Under the pieces are notes generated by a model, which saw only the letters and a program-made list of their open reading frames with translations, ran no database searches and had not been told where the DNA came from. From Isoetes taiwanensis (lineage: Eukaryota; Streptophyta; Lycopodiopsida; Isoetales; Isoetaceae): a DNA stretch of 64,000 nt. The DNA lies in NCBI GenBank assembly GCA_021234155.1, contig JAJEKV010000001.1:32812177-32876176 (forward strand), written 5' to 3'. Made by a program: the position numbers and the translations under genes. Shown piece after piece: positions 1 to 8,079 of the stretch (position 1 is the stretch's first letter; every line of letters starts with the position of its first letter).

Positions 1-801
1 AGAGGAGGTAGAGTTGCATCCCGAAGATGTCGGCGTGCAAAACCTAGATTGTGTAGCGCTACGGATCTTGACATGACTGGCGTTATCTCTGATCTTGACA
101 TTGTGCTAGACGAGCGGTCTTCTACTTGAGGTCGCTTCTCGAAGTGTTTTGAGTCGAAGCTTGGCTTGGGCTCTGGTCGTCTCTCTCTCTACTTGCTCTT
201 CTATTCGAACACTTGATCTTGGCTATAGCTGTGGTTCTTTGCTTCATCCTTTGACAGTCGAAGTGATGGGGTTTCTTGATGCAAATGCTAAACCTTAAAA
301 CATGATCCTAAACTCATGTTTTGTACTATGTGTGAGCACCTGATACTTATGATAGACATATGTATAATTAAATTGGGATTTTAATTCGTCCACTTTTCTA
401 ATCTATAGAAGAACATATGCTTAAATATTTATACTCCTTTAGGATTTTCCCTCCTTCAATCACGTTTGATTCTTCGGTTTTGCCGCATATTCCTCGTTCT
501 ACTTGACTCCGGGGTTCCTTGAGGTGTTGCGACTATAGTTGACCTTCGTGTGTGATATGAGGTCGTTATCCCAAGTCGCGGAGAACGTTCCTCGATGTGA
601 ACCCTTGAGTTGAAAATGCTCCTCCTTAATGTGTTGACCTGTCATGTGGAGTGTCGTGACTGCTCAGCGTCCCTACATGCAATGTGTCGTTTGAAGATGT
701 GTAATGTCATTGATCGCTTGAGTACGATCACCTGGTTGTTGTAGTCGGGCATTGTTGCATGTCTTCGAAGCTCTGAGATAGCGATCGTCGGGTAGACAGT
801 G
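1..801 (-). mobile_element. Family 1 LTR element, internal region downstream of gag-like gene (copy A)
   Basis: No convincing reading frame. Read on the minus strand this continues the element whose LTR is at 4433-5973. The same sequence is at 48579-49390, and an inverted, more diverged relative lies around 27850-28750: the stretch at 296-450, with its 'opposed catgttt/aaacatg' segment and AT-rich flank, is recognisable in reverse complement at 28340-28500. The element runs off the left edge of the window. Confidence 0.6.
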
Positions 802-1620
802 TCATTTCTCGGCCGATTGAATTTTTGAGTGCGACTCCTGTTGCTTGGACTTTGCTTCGTTGTGAGATGCCTCCCCTATGCCTGGAATTGTTGTCGTCTC
901 CATTGCACATGCCCTCGCTCCTTCGAGTTGTCTTTGAGTGGTCTGTGGTTGTTGGCTAGGTTCATCCACCGGTACTACTATCATCTCCCTGTAGTCACCG
1001 AACATGGACTTAGAAGATGTTAAGTTGATACTGCCTCTATCCTGTTCGACTGGTGCTGCTGCTGAGGTGCTGGGTAGGAGCGCACTCGTTGTTTTCCCTC
1101 TGGTTCCCATCCTCTCGTGGATCGCTATGAACTCCTTCTCTGTGGGTAACTCCTGTTGTGCCATCATCTGCCTGATGCCAGTGTAGGCTTCTATGTCCGT
1201 TGATGATTGGCCAGTGTATGTCCGGGCCTCCCTTATGCTGATGGGGAAGTCTTGCGTCTCCCGATCGATGAAGCCGTCGAGATTGGGCTGCTGACGTAGG
1301 AGGTGTAGGAGTTCATCTATCCTGTAACCCCAGTCCCTGCACTCTGGAAGGTTCTTGATGTCGTGTAGGGTCAGGTATGCTTCTCCTTGGATGATGACCG
1401 GCGTTAGACTGGTGATGCCTAACCCAAGTGGTGGAGCTGTCTTTGTTGCTCTTCATCCCTCCTCGAAGCTCGGAAGGTCCTCCTCTGCTTGTTGCCTTTC
1501 TTGAGTGGGGTCGACGTCGATGATGTCTTCCACGTCCGACCCACGTCCTTCATCTTCCTCTTGCTCTGCCTCTTCGTACTCCAGAAGCATCTGCTCCTCC
1601 TCACTGCTGCGATGGCCATG
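802..1620 (-). pseudogene. gag-like protein of family 1 LTR element (copy A), broken
   Basis: On the minus strand an acidic N-terminal segment (starting MLLEYEEAEQEEDEG) is followed after a TGA by one long open frame running from about 1440 to 802. It contains GLGITSLTPVIIQGEAYLTL, then LPECRDWGYRIDELLHLLRQ, then MMAQQELPTEKEFIAIHERM and ends with a Gln/Thr-rich tail. I recognise no domain; its position after the LTR, primer site and leader makes a gag-type protein the likeliest call. Copy B at 49390-50170 has the same TGA plus extra indels. A TATA box lies about 110 bp upstream. A diverged inverted relative is spread over 27320-28100. The function is inferred from position only. Confidence 0.45.
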
Positions 1621-1725
1621 GGCTCAAGCTCTAGGGGTTGTCAAACAGATAAAGAAGCGTCTCTGGGAGCTGAAAATCGTCTTGGAGTGAGGAGCAAAGG
1701 GGTATGGTGTAAATGAGGGTTGTGG

Positions 1726-1740
1726 TCCTATTTATAGGCG
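1726..1740 (-). promoter_or_regulatory. Internal TATA box before gag-like gene (copy A)
   Basis: On the minus strand the motif CCTATAAATAGGACC sits just after AATTAGGGTTTCG and just before the gag-like gene, about 2.7 kb inside the element and well away from the LTR. It is kept at 50291-50305, and a related TATA box (CTATAAATAGACC) lies at 23371-23383 in the plus-strand relative, also beside AAACCCTAA. Conservation across diverged copies supports a real promoter separate from the LTR one. Confidence 0.6.
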
Positions 1741-1910
1741 AAACCCTAATTTTGGGAAATTTCAAGGTTGGGGAATATCTATGATTCTAAGGTGCTGCTA
1801 TGCAATTCATAGGAAAACTAGGTTAAAGAGTGCTTTCTAAGGATCCTATTGCAAGAAATTTCATCTAATTTGGAGAAAGTTGGGGCAAGTTGGGTCAATT
1901 TTGGTCTGAC

Positions 1911-1976
1911 CACTCACACAGTGCGCGAGAGGCTAATCCGAGAATGATGGATTTGGTCCTGGCATACTCTGTGAGG
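1911..1976. repeat. Nested palindrome H1 (copy A)
   Basis: Outer arms CTCACACAGTGCGC and a degraded partner (the expected arm is GCGCACTCTGTGAG), inner arms AATCCG and (degraded here) TGGATT. One of five copies in this leader; see H2 to H5. The total span is about 65 bp. Confidence 0.8.
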
Positions 1977-2102
1977 GGTGGGGCCCTATTTGGGTTGAGG
2001 ATGACTCAAAACAGGCCAAACCCTACTTATCTCAACGAGTTAGGTCGGATTGTGCCCTTACTTTCTTCATTTGGACAAGTCTTGACAAAGATCAGTGGTC
2101 GA

Positions 2103-2171
2103 CCACTCACACAGCGCGCGAGAGGTTAATCCGAAAATGACGGATTGGGTCCTGGCGCACTCTGTGAGGGG
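2103..2171. repeat. Nested palindrome H2 (copy A)
   Basis: Outer arms CTCACACAGCGCGC and GCGCACTCTGTGAG, inner AATCCG and CGGATT. It lies between the two divergent TATA boxes at 1726-1740 and 2251-2262. The copy B partner at 50667 has its right arm replaced by about 40 bp of other sequence. Confidence 0.85.
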
Positions 2172-2250
2172 TGGGGCCAAAAACAATTCGCAATAGAACC
2201 GTCATTCTTTGGCAAGGGACGTTGCTATTTTGGGATCGCATCCCCTATAT

Positions 2251-2262
2251 ATGCTCTTCATT
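2251..2262 (+). promoter_or_regulatory. Plus-strand TATA box in family 1 leader (copy A)
   Basis: CCCCTATATATGCTCTTC, followed by a pyrimidine-rich stretch (2300-2345), resembles a plant TATA box with a CT-rich start region. It points away from the minus-strand TATA box at 1726-1740, about 520 bp off, and leads into the hairpin array at 2425-2698. Also present at about 50840-50850. No coding gene follows, so the transcript, if made, would be non-coding or belong to a remnant. Confidence 0.4.
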
Positions 2263-2424
2263 TTCAGTTATTCTCTCATCGGCGTTCTCTTGAGCTACTT
2301 TCTCTACTCTATTCTATTCCTCCTAGCTTCCCTCATCCCTCGCACCCTGACTTGGGGGGATTGAGACTTCTTTTCTTATTATCATTTCTTCCTTTTGGTG
2401 GGATTCTGTAATAGTCTCATTTTT

Positions 2425-2698
2425 CTCGACGTGGCACTGTAGCCTTCGAGATATGATATATTATTTATTTTTCTCTCTGCGTGGCACTGTAGCCTCCGAG
2501 GCATACTTATTATTTTGTTCTTTCTTGGCGTGGCACTGTAGCCTCCAAGGTTTTCTTCTTTTTCATTTTCTCTCGGCGTGGCAATGTAGCCTCCGAGGCA
2601 ACACTAACCAGATGTTTTTTCTGCGATGGTCATTCCGTGGACAGTTCCTGGTTGGTCGGCTGTTGTTTCTTCCTCGGCGTGGCCTTGGAGCCTCCGAG
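2425..2698. repeat. Array of five short hairpin repeats with T-rich spacers (copy A)
   Basis: Five units of about 26 bp at 2425-2450, 2475-2501, 2524-2550, 2572-2598 and 2673-2698, separated by T-rich spacers of about 22-25 bp (75 bp before the last). Each is made of a 5-bp arm, CGTGGCACTGTAGCC or a close variant as loop, and the opposite arm. The arms differ but still pair: CTCGA/TCGAG in unit 1, CTTGG/CCAAG in unit 3, CTCGG/CCGAG in units 4 and 5; unit 2 reads CTCTG/CCGAG and is mispaired. The compensatory changes suggest the stem is under constraint. Same array at 51026-51300. Confidence 0.8.
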
Positions 2699-3287
2699 TG
2701 CTATTATATTCTTTTTGTAACTGAAGTTTGGAACAGGCCCTGGCTTAAAGCTCCTAACTTTCTAACGGGTCATTCTCGTTTTTAGACTTTCTCGTGCAGG
2801 TCCTTTTTTGCAGTTCTCTCAGTTGTCAGCGCCATCATGTTTGCAACGGCTCACTTTTTGGCCGACGTATACTGGTGGCATTCAAGGAGAGCATGGGCGA
2901 TCATTGTTCATTAGGGGTTTCCTCGAAAACCCGGAAGAGTAGCAGGGTTTCTCATCTCGATGAGGAGCGGACTCGGTTTCTCACATTTGCATATACCAAT
3001 AGCGGAACAATTGTCTTTTATCTAGCACTCTTCAGTTTTATCATGCTCTCGATAAATTGTCTAGTTTCGGAGCATGTTCATTTTTTCAAGCGTTTCAGAT
3101 TTTCTATCCCCTAGTAGGGGGATCAGTATGTACTCAAAGATTTTACAAAAGCTCAATGAGAACACCACTTCACTTCGGCCAATATATGTTTTGTCCAGGA
3201 CCTTGCCATAGAATACAACCTAATTACTTACAGTTTTACACATTAACATGATCAAACATATATTTGTATTTACAAAAAGTTGTGTAT
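2699..3287. other. Family 1 leader, no recognisable gene (copy A)
   Basis: Open frames on the plus strand here are short and have no recognisable domain. The part 2900-3290 is almost identical in copy B (51500-51890), with fewer disagreements than neighbouring stretches. I see no repeat or promoter that I can defend. Confidence 0.5.
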
Positions 3288-3533
3288 TTACAATAAACTA
3301 GCAATCTTCCTTCTGTTGTGAGCTCGTGGATGTTGCAACCGAGTGCTTGATAGTCGAGAAGGTTCTTCATGCAGATGATTAATGTATGTCTTCCATTCGA
3401 TGAAGATTGGTGATAGGCCAGTTGTGCCCTCTACTACTCTCTTCGTTTGTAGAGGTGTTTGCCTCAGTGCTTCCTCTCTTGGGTCTGCCTTTTCACTCTC
3501 CTCCCTTCTCGCCTGGGTCTTCAATGTCTTCAA
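3288..3533 (-). CDS. Hypothetical small protein in family 1 leader (copy A)
   Basis: An 81-residue minus-strand frame, basic and Arg/Glu-rich at the start, with SPIFIEWKTYINHLHEE in the middle. Copy B (51895-52107) keeps most of it with a different end. The plus-strand relative at 27011-27319 has an alignable product (DAPKRGKHQRQTPQ then PPPIINLHHQMGRIIGN), so the frame is at least partly kept between diverged copies. No known domain. It lies downstream of palindromes H3-H5, as the gag-like gene lies downstream of H1-H2. It could be a small element gene or an upstream part of gag; it could also be chance. Confidence 0.35.
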   Translation of the reverse strand: MKTLKTQARREESEKADPREEALRQTPLQTKRVVEGTTGLSPIFIEWKTYINHLHEEPSRLSSTRLQHPRAHNRRKIASLL

Positions 3534-3788
3534 AAAGTCATGCCCCTCGTTCTTCTGTGGTTCTAGCCTTGTACTCTAAAAGCTATTGCTTCTATTTCTA
3601 AACAAACCCTAGTTTGGAAGACAGAATTTAGGGTTGGATCTATTTTGGTCATTTTGAGATCGATTGTAACATTTGTAGCCTAATTTGAGGTCATAAATGG
3701 ATTCTAGACTCTTTAATGATCCTAACGCAACAAATTTCAGGCGATTTGGAGCTGTATAACTCAAGTTATGAAGGTTCAAAGTTTTGAC

Positions 3789-4277
3789 ACCTCACACAGT
3801 GCGCGAGAGGCTAATCCGAGAATGACGGATATGCCCTGGGCGCACTCTGTGAGTGGTCACTACTTTTTGGCTCTAATTTTAGTTTTATAAACAGTTTCTT
3901 AGTGTTAGAACATATATTTTCTAGCTTAAATTCAAGCTCTAAGCTACCATCAGCTATCAGATTGCTCTAACTATGCCTTTATCTAGGTCAACATGGGTCC
4001 GACCCGGCCTTGCGGTCTTGTGAGGCGGCGAAATCGAGAATAGTGGATTTAGTGCTGGGCGCACTCTATGAGGGGTCATCCCTTTTTTACTCTAATTTTC
4101 AGTTTACAAGGTGTTTCTTAGTGTTATAACATGCAATTCTAGCTCTAATCTAAGGATTAAGATCAGATTATATTAATTATGCCTCTATCTAGGTCAACAT
4201 GGGTCAACCACTCACACAGTGCGCGAGAGGCGAATCCGAGAATGACGGATTTGGTCTGGGCGCACTCTGTGAGGGGT
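3789..4277. repeat. Nested palindromes H3, H4 and H5 (copy A)
   Basis: H3 is at 3789-3857, H4 at about 3998-4077, H5 at 4208-4277. H3 and H5 have outer arms CTCACACAGTGCGC and GCGCACTCTGTGAG (one mismatch between arms) and keep the inner AATCCG/CGGAT(T) arms. H4 has a heavily altered left half in copy A, while its copy B partner (about 52598-52665) is nearly regular, so the damage is recent or an error. Confidence 0.85.
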
Positions 4278-4419
4278 CATCCCTTTTTGGCCAAGATTTC
4301 TAGGGTTTTGCTAAAAATTTCTTACTAACTTAGCATTTTTCTACTTGTTGCACTAGAGATTGGAAAAACCAATTTTTCGAGGGAACGGTCAGTGCTCGAT
4401 CTTGGTCTGTCAAGATCAT

Positions 4420-4431
4420 GCTCTGATACTA
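4420..4431 (-). promoter_or_regulatory. Primer binding site of family 1 element (copy A)
   Basis: On the minus strand TAGTATCAGAGC follows one base after the LTR end. It differs by one base from TGGTATCAGAGC, the usual plant initiator-methionine tRNA primer complement. It fixes the element's direction as minus. Identical at 53010-53021; the plus-strand relative has TGGTATCGAGC at 22759-22769. Confidence 0.85.
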
Positions 4432-4432
4432 C

Positions 4433-5973
4433 TGTGACGTCCCCTACTTCCTCTACGATGCACACATCATTATCGGGCGGAGTATTCAGCGGCGGTAAGC
4501 TGGCGGGGGCCATCCACGACACCAATCCCAAATTTGAGCCGGCAAGGGAAGAGTGGATGTGTCATTTGCCCCGTCTTCCTTCGGGTCGACCTAGCTGCGG
4601 AAGCGCAAATAAACATGAGCACATGTCAGCAATACATCAATAGAGTCACCTCGAAGGGTGAACATATCACAACATATCATGAACAATAACATCAACATAA
4701 ATAACAGCAACAAAGGGAATCCTACCCAGGGCTCAGACTCGTGGGGGATCGACTGACGGCTTGGGTCTCCAGAAGTCAATGCAGACCGAATTCATGGCAA
4801 ATGGATTGGGCTAGCATAAGAACATGACTGTTGGGTAGTCCACTCCATCCGCCCCTCCCGTGCACACTTTGCAGAGTAGGTTAAACAGTATTGGGACCGG
4901 ACCATAGCTTGTCGGGTACATAGCCAAGAGGGCTACTACTGGGTTGCATCTCCCTAGTCCCGATGAGGCAGGAGGAGAGCTGCCTCCCCTCCAGATGCAT
5001 GCATGCCCATCACAGGCGGCTAGAGGGACACTGCCCTTATTCGACTTGAACCTCATGGAAGGCGACGCATCACCCCAGAGGTGTCGAGCTCATGCCTTGC
5101 CCACACTCAGTGGCAAACCATTAAGCCTAGCCCACTAAGATCCCTGGTAGGCTTTACACACCAGAGGGATCAATCAGTGATGGGACAAGTCCCCCTTTTT
5201 CATCGGTCTAGCCCCTCCACCCACAACCAGGCAGGCTCTTGTGCACGGACTGCATTAATTGGGTATTAATGAGGCTATCTAGGAACATCTGCTACAATGG
5301 CTTTTAGGGTCTCTACCCCCCTTCCCAATACACGGGAGAGCATAGAATGAACACCATAATCATCAAAGAACTGAATTGTAGAATAACATCTAATCTACCT
5401 ACCTAAACATCCAAAGTTAGGTCCATTTGTTAGAGCTTATGATCTCGGGATCTATAAGGCCTCTAAGGCTGAACTAACATGCTAAACCAGCTCATTGCCA
5501 AGCTAAAAGGCGGCTTTGCACAACAGAATGACCATTTACCTGGCCCATGACTTACTCCAGATCCTCGAAATGCGTCCATGCTTCTGATCCTGCTGAAGAC
5601 TGCTGCTGCTAGAAGATCTGTTGTGCAAGGGCAGCCTTTCAGAGCCTGGCAATGCGAACTAGAGTCCTGGCTTGGCCGAAATGGCTCTGTGAAACCCTAA
5701 TTGCGAAAAAGGAAGAAGGGTTTAGGGTTTAAGGGGAAAGCCCTTATATAGAAACCCTTAGGGTTAGGTTAACATTGGCCAAATGGGGTTTTGCCATTTG
5801 GCATGGGGTTTATAGTTGCATATGTTTATTAAACGAGGTTGCAACCTAGGTGCAACCCTTGCCCCCTAGGTGCAACCCTCTACGTCTCGTTAGTACTTGT
5901 CATGATGACATGTACGTGTGATGTGGCAGTATAATATATGTATTTGGGGCGTATATTATACTGGAACGTCACA
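4433..5973 (-). mobile_element. Family 1 LTR, copy A (1.54 kb)
   Basis: Starts TGTGACGTCCCC and ends GGAACGTCACA on the plus strand, so the ends are TG...CA with an 8-bp inverted repeat (TGTGACGT/ACGTCACA). It is flanked by a primer site on one side (4420-4431) and a polypurine tract on the other (5974-5986). Other copies: 53023-54571, 37615-39135, and in the opposite orientation 21259-22757; 23745-25005 and 33027-34660 are more diverged. A minus-strand TATA box is at 5743-5750. Bases 4475-4515 are badly altered compared with the two other minus-strand LTRs, which agree with each other. Confidence 0.93.
5718..5757 (-). promoter_or_regulatory. LTR promoter: TATA box plus telo-box (copy A)
   Basis: On the minus strand TTTCTATATAAGGGC is followed about 10 bases later by AAACCCTAAACCC, a double plant telo-box. 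The same pair is at about 54316-54352 and 38881-38915. This would be the U3/R boundary of the LTR. Confidence 0.65.
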
Positions 5974-5986
5974 ATCTCCCCACCTT
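5974..5986 (-). other. Polypurine tract (copy A)
   Basis: AAGGTGGGGAGAT on the minus strand directly before the LTR start TGTGACGTTCC. It marks this LTR as the 3' LTR of whatever lies at higher coordinates. Same tract at 54572-54584 and 39136-39148; AAGGTGGGGAGA at 33015-33026 on the plus strand. Confidence 0.85.
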
Positions 5987-6215
5987 GAATTGATGCTATC
6001 CTCAGCATCACGCGTTTCCCCACCTTGGAACCCTGCATATCCTGCAATTGCACTTGATACATATAACTTTACACGTAATTACTTCAAGGTAATATTTTAA
6101 TTTATCATAACACATCATTATTTACTATTATACTATGATAAGAGGTTATTTCATCCTCTTGCTTTATCGTCTATTATTCACAAAATTTTATGGCTTACAC
6201 CATTATCATTATTAA
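5987..6215 (-). mobile_element. 3' end of a family 1 internal region, joined to family 2 gag (copy A)
   Basis: Matches 39149-39390, where the family 1 element continues. Past about 6210 the two diverge: here comes family 2 gag, there the family 1 internal region goes on. Both carry GTTCCAAAA at the switch. It includes the near-palindrome ATTACTTCAAGGTAAT at 6077-6092. Confidence 0.75.
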
Positions 6216-7311
6216 CAAAGTTCCAAAAGTTCCAAAATTGTCCTCCTTGCTCTTGGGAATTTCAATTTCGGTTTGAGGCTTGTCTGTAGATGTCTGCCTT
6301 TTTGGGCAAGAAACTTTAAAGTGAGGTCCACCACATATGTAACATCCTCTTTCCGGTGCATTTGCCCGTTCATGAGTCATACGTTGTTCTGTACCCCTGC
6401 TCCTGTTATTCGAGTCTCTACGATCTTCATTGAATCTAACTCTTTTTGCTCCATTGTTGTTCGCCTTATCTGTGTCGCGCTTGCCATTATTTTCCTTGGG
6501 ATACCCTTCCCATATATCATACTTTGCCCCCTTAGATTAAATTTTCTTTCTGCAGCTTCGGCTTTCCGTACTGCTTCATCAAATGTTTGAGGTTCAATGA
6601 GTCTAAGCTCTGCATACGGCTCATCTCTTAACCCAGAAATATATTTCCTTGTTAACTCTTTATCACTAAGACCTTCCATTTGAACCGACAAATGGTTAAA
6701 TTTGCTTGTGTACTGATAAACAGATTCTCGTTCCCCTTGTGTGAATATATCCCATTCCCTTCGGAGGTCTACAAAGTAGCTTGCAGGTAAATTATGGCTT
6801 TCGAAGGCTTTTTTAAATTCCTGCCACGTTTTAATCACCGGGGCCATTCTCTTCCTTCCCTGCCACCAAATTTGGGCGACGTCGGTAAGATATTTATCCA
6901 TAGCCTGAAGTTTCTGCAACTCAGTGGCTCCAACTCGTTCAAAAAAACTTTCCCATGCAGCTAAAAATCCCATAACTGTAGGGGGACTCCTTTTTTCCCC
7001 TAAAAAAATTGGCATGCCCTCCACTTTCTGCAGCCATTCCTGGCAGAAGCTTTAGTTGGATTAGGAGAATTTGGCGGAGAATTTGTAGGTGGCGGTGGAT
7101 TAACAGGTGGAGGTTGATTTGGAAGTGGAGGCTGGGAATTGCTAGGTAAAAATCCGTAAAGCAAGGCTATTTGCTCTAACTTGGTTTGATAATCTTGCTC
7201 AGATGTAGGCGGTGGCAAAGCAATTTGATTAGCAATTTGCTTGGCTATAAAATCCGCAGTTCTTAATGCCTGCTGGTACTGCTGATCAGAGATATTAAAG
7301 CGGTTGGCCAT
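6195..7311 (-). pseudogene. gag: gag of family 2 Ty3/gypsy element (copy A), frameshifted
   Basis: Start chosen at MANRFNISDQQYQQ (7311), just after the primer site. The N-terminal part has a Pro/Asn-rich linker, then a retrotransposon gag domain (WESFFERVGATELQKLQAMD, ISGLRDEPYAELRLIEP, EAVRKAEAAERKF) at 6560-7000, then a zinc knuckle CYICGGPHFKVSC near 6308-6346 with spacing C-x2-C-x3-H-x4-C, one residue shorter than the usual CCHC. About 370 residues in all. At least two frame changes (near 7020 and 6390). Capsid/nucleocapsid role by family. No protease or polymerase follows: the sequence switches to the end of a family 1 element at about 6215. Confidence 0.85.
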
Positions 7312-7337
7312 TGCACAGGATATGGAATAGAATCTAG

Positions 7338-7349
7338 GCTCTGATACCA
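7338..7349 (-). promoter_or_regulatory. Primer binding site of family 2 element (copy A)
   Basis: TGGTATCAGAGC on the minus strand, an exact match to the usual initiator-methionine tRNA primer complement, two bases from the LTR end ACGTATCA. Same at 55938-55949. Confidence 0.93.
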
Positions 7350-7351
7350 CT

Positions 7352-8060
7352 TGATACGTTGGAAGAAATTGCAGTGAGGCAAAACCTCAACTTATAATCA
7401 ATAGAAGCTGGAAAATTGAACAAAGGAGAGCAGGATTCTATTACTCAAAGATTACAACCGGCTTTAAGCCTGGGGACAACTGATAGGAGCACACCTCAAA
7501 CCACCCAACCGGGCTCAGGCACAAGAAATCGTTATCTTGCACAAGAATTCGTTATCTTGCTTGCAATAAAGATTCAGTGACCAAAGGCACGAGAAATCGT
7601 TATCTCGTCCTCAACAAAGATTCAGTAGCCTTGGCCTCAATATGCTTGCATTGGCATCACTAAAATTTTGGGTATTCTGATAGCAAAAGGCAAGACAAAG
7701 GCGGGTAATAAGCGGGGATCGGATGCTTCGATCAATGGCGGAGGTTTATCGAGAGATGGATCGCTTGCATTCTTCTTTGGGTTCTTCATTTATTTATACT
7801 AACAAAAAAGGTTTACTTCGGATTGCCCTTTCTTACTTACGTTAATAGCCGTGAAAAAGGGCAAGAAGAATCAAACAAAGGCAAGATCGGCGAGAAATAG
7901 TTTGGATGCACCTTTTTTTTCATCGTAAATAGGTAAGGCGGGCAAATAAAGCGGATCGACTTAAAATACAAAGGATTCGGCGTTCTTGATCTGAGATCCG
8001 AGCAAAGTTGTTTTTAGTGCAGATTGGGTTTTGCCTCAACAACTTGGCGGCCCGTTATCG
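7352..8060 (-). mobile_element. 5' LTR of family 2 element (copy A)
   Basis: Plus-strand start TGATACGTTGG; the far end is placed at GTTATCA by comparison with copy B (56657), giving TGATA...TATCA ends and about 0.7 kb. The copy A end reads GTTATCG. The minus-strand TATA box AGTATAAATAAAT is at about 7788-7800. Three direct repeats of AATCGTTATCT and two of AAAGATTCAGT lie at 7525-7630. The far boundary is less sure than the near one. Confidence 0.75.
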
Positions 8061-8079
8061 ACCTTATCACGACCTTTAG

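Noticed and set aside
2425-2698. Possible CRISPR array (regular short repeats with spacers)
   Set aside because: Spacers are all T-rich low complexity, the last gap is about 75 bp, there are no cas genes, and the setting is a plant retrotransposon.
2453-2785. 110-residue plus-strand frame over the hairpin array
   Set aside because: The protein is simply the translation of the T-rich spacers and repeated loop; copy B breaks it.
5718-5733. Interstitial telomere repeat
   Set aside because: Only two TTTAGGG units, conserved in position after the LTR TATA box; better read as a promoter telo-box.
4433-5973. Hammerhead-ribozyme LTR (retrozyme)
   Set aside because: I looked by eye for CTGATGA...GAAAC cores in the LTRs and found none in the right arrangement; the LTR is also far too long and has a gypsy-type primer site and purine tract.
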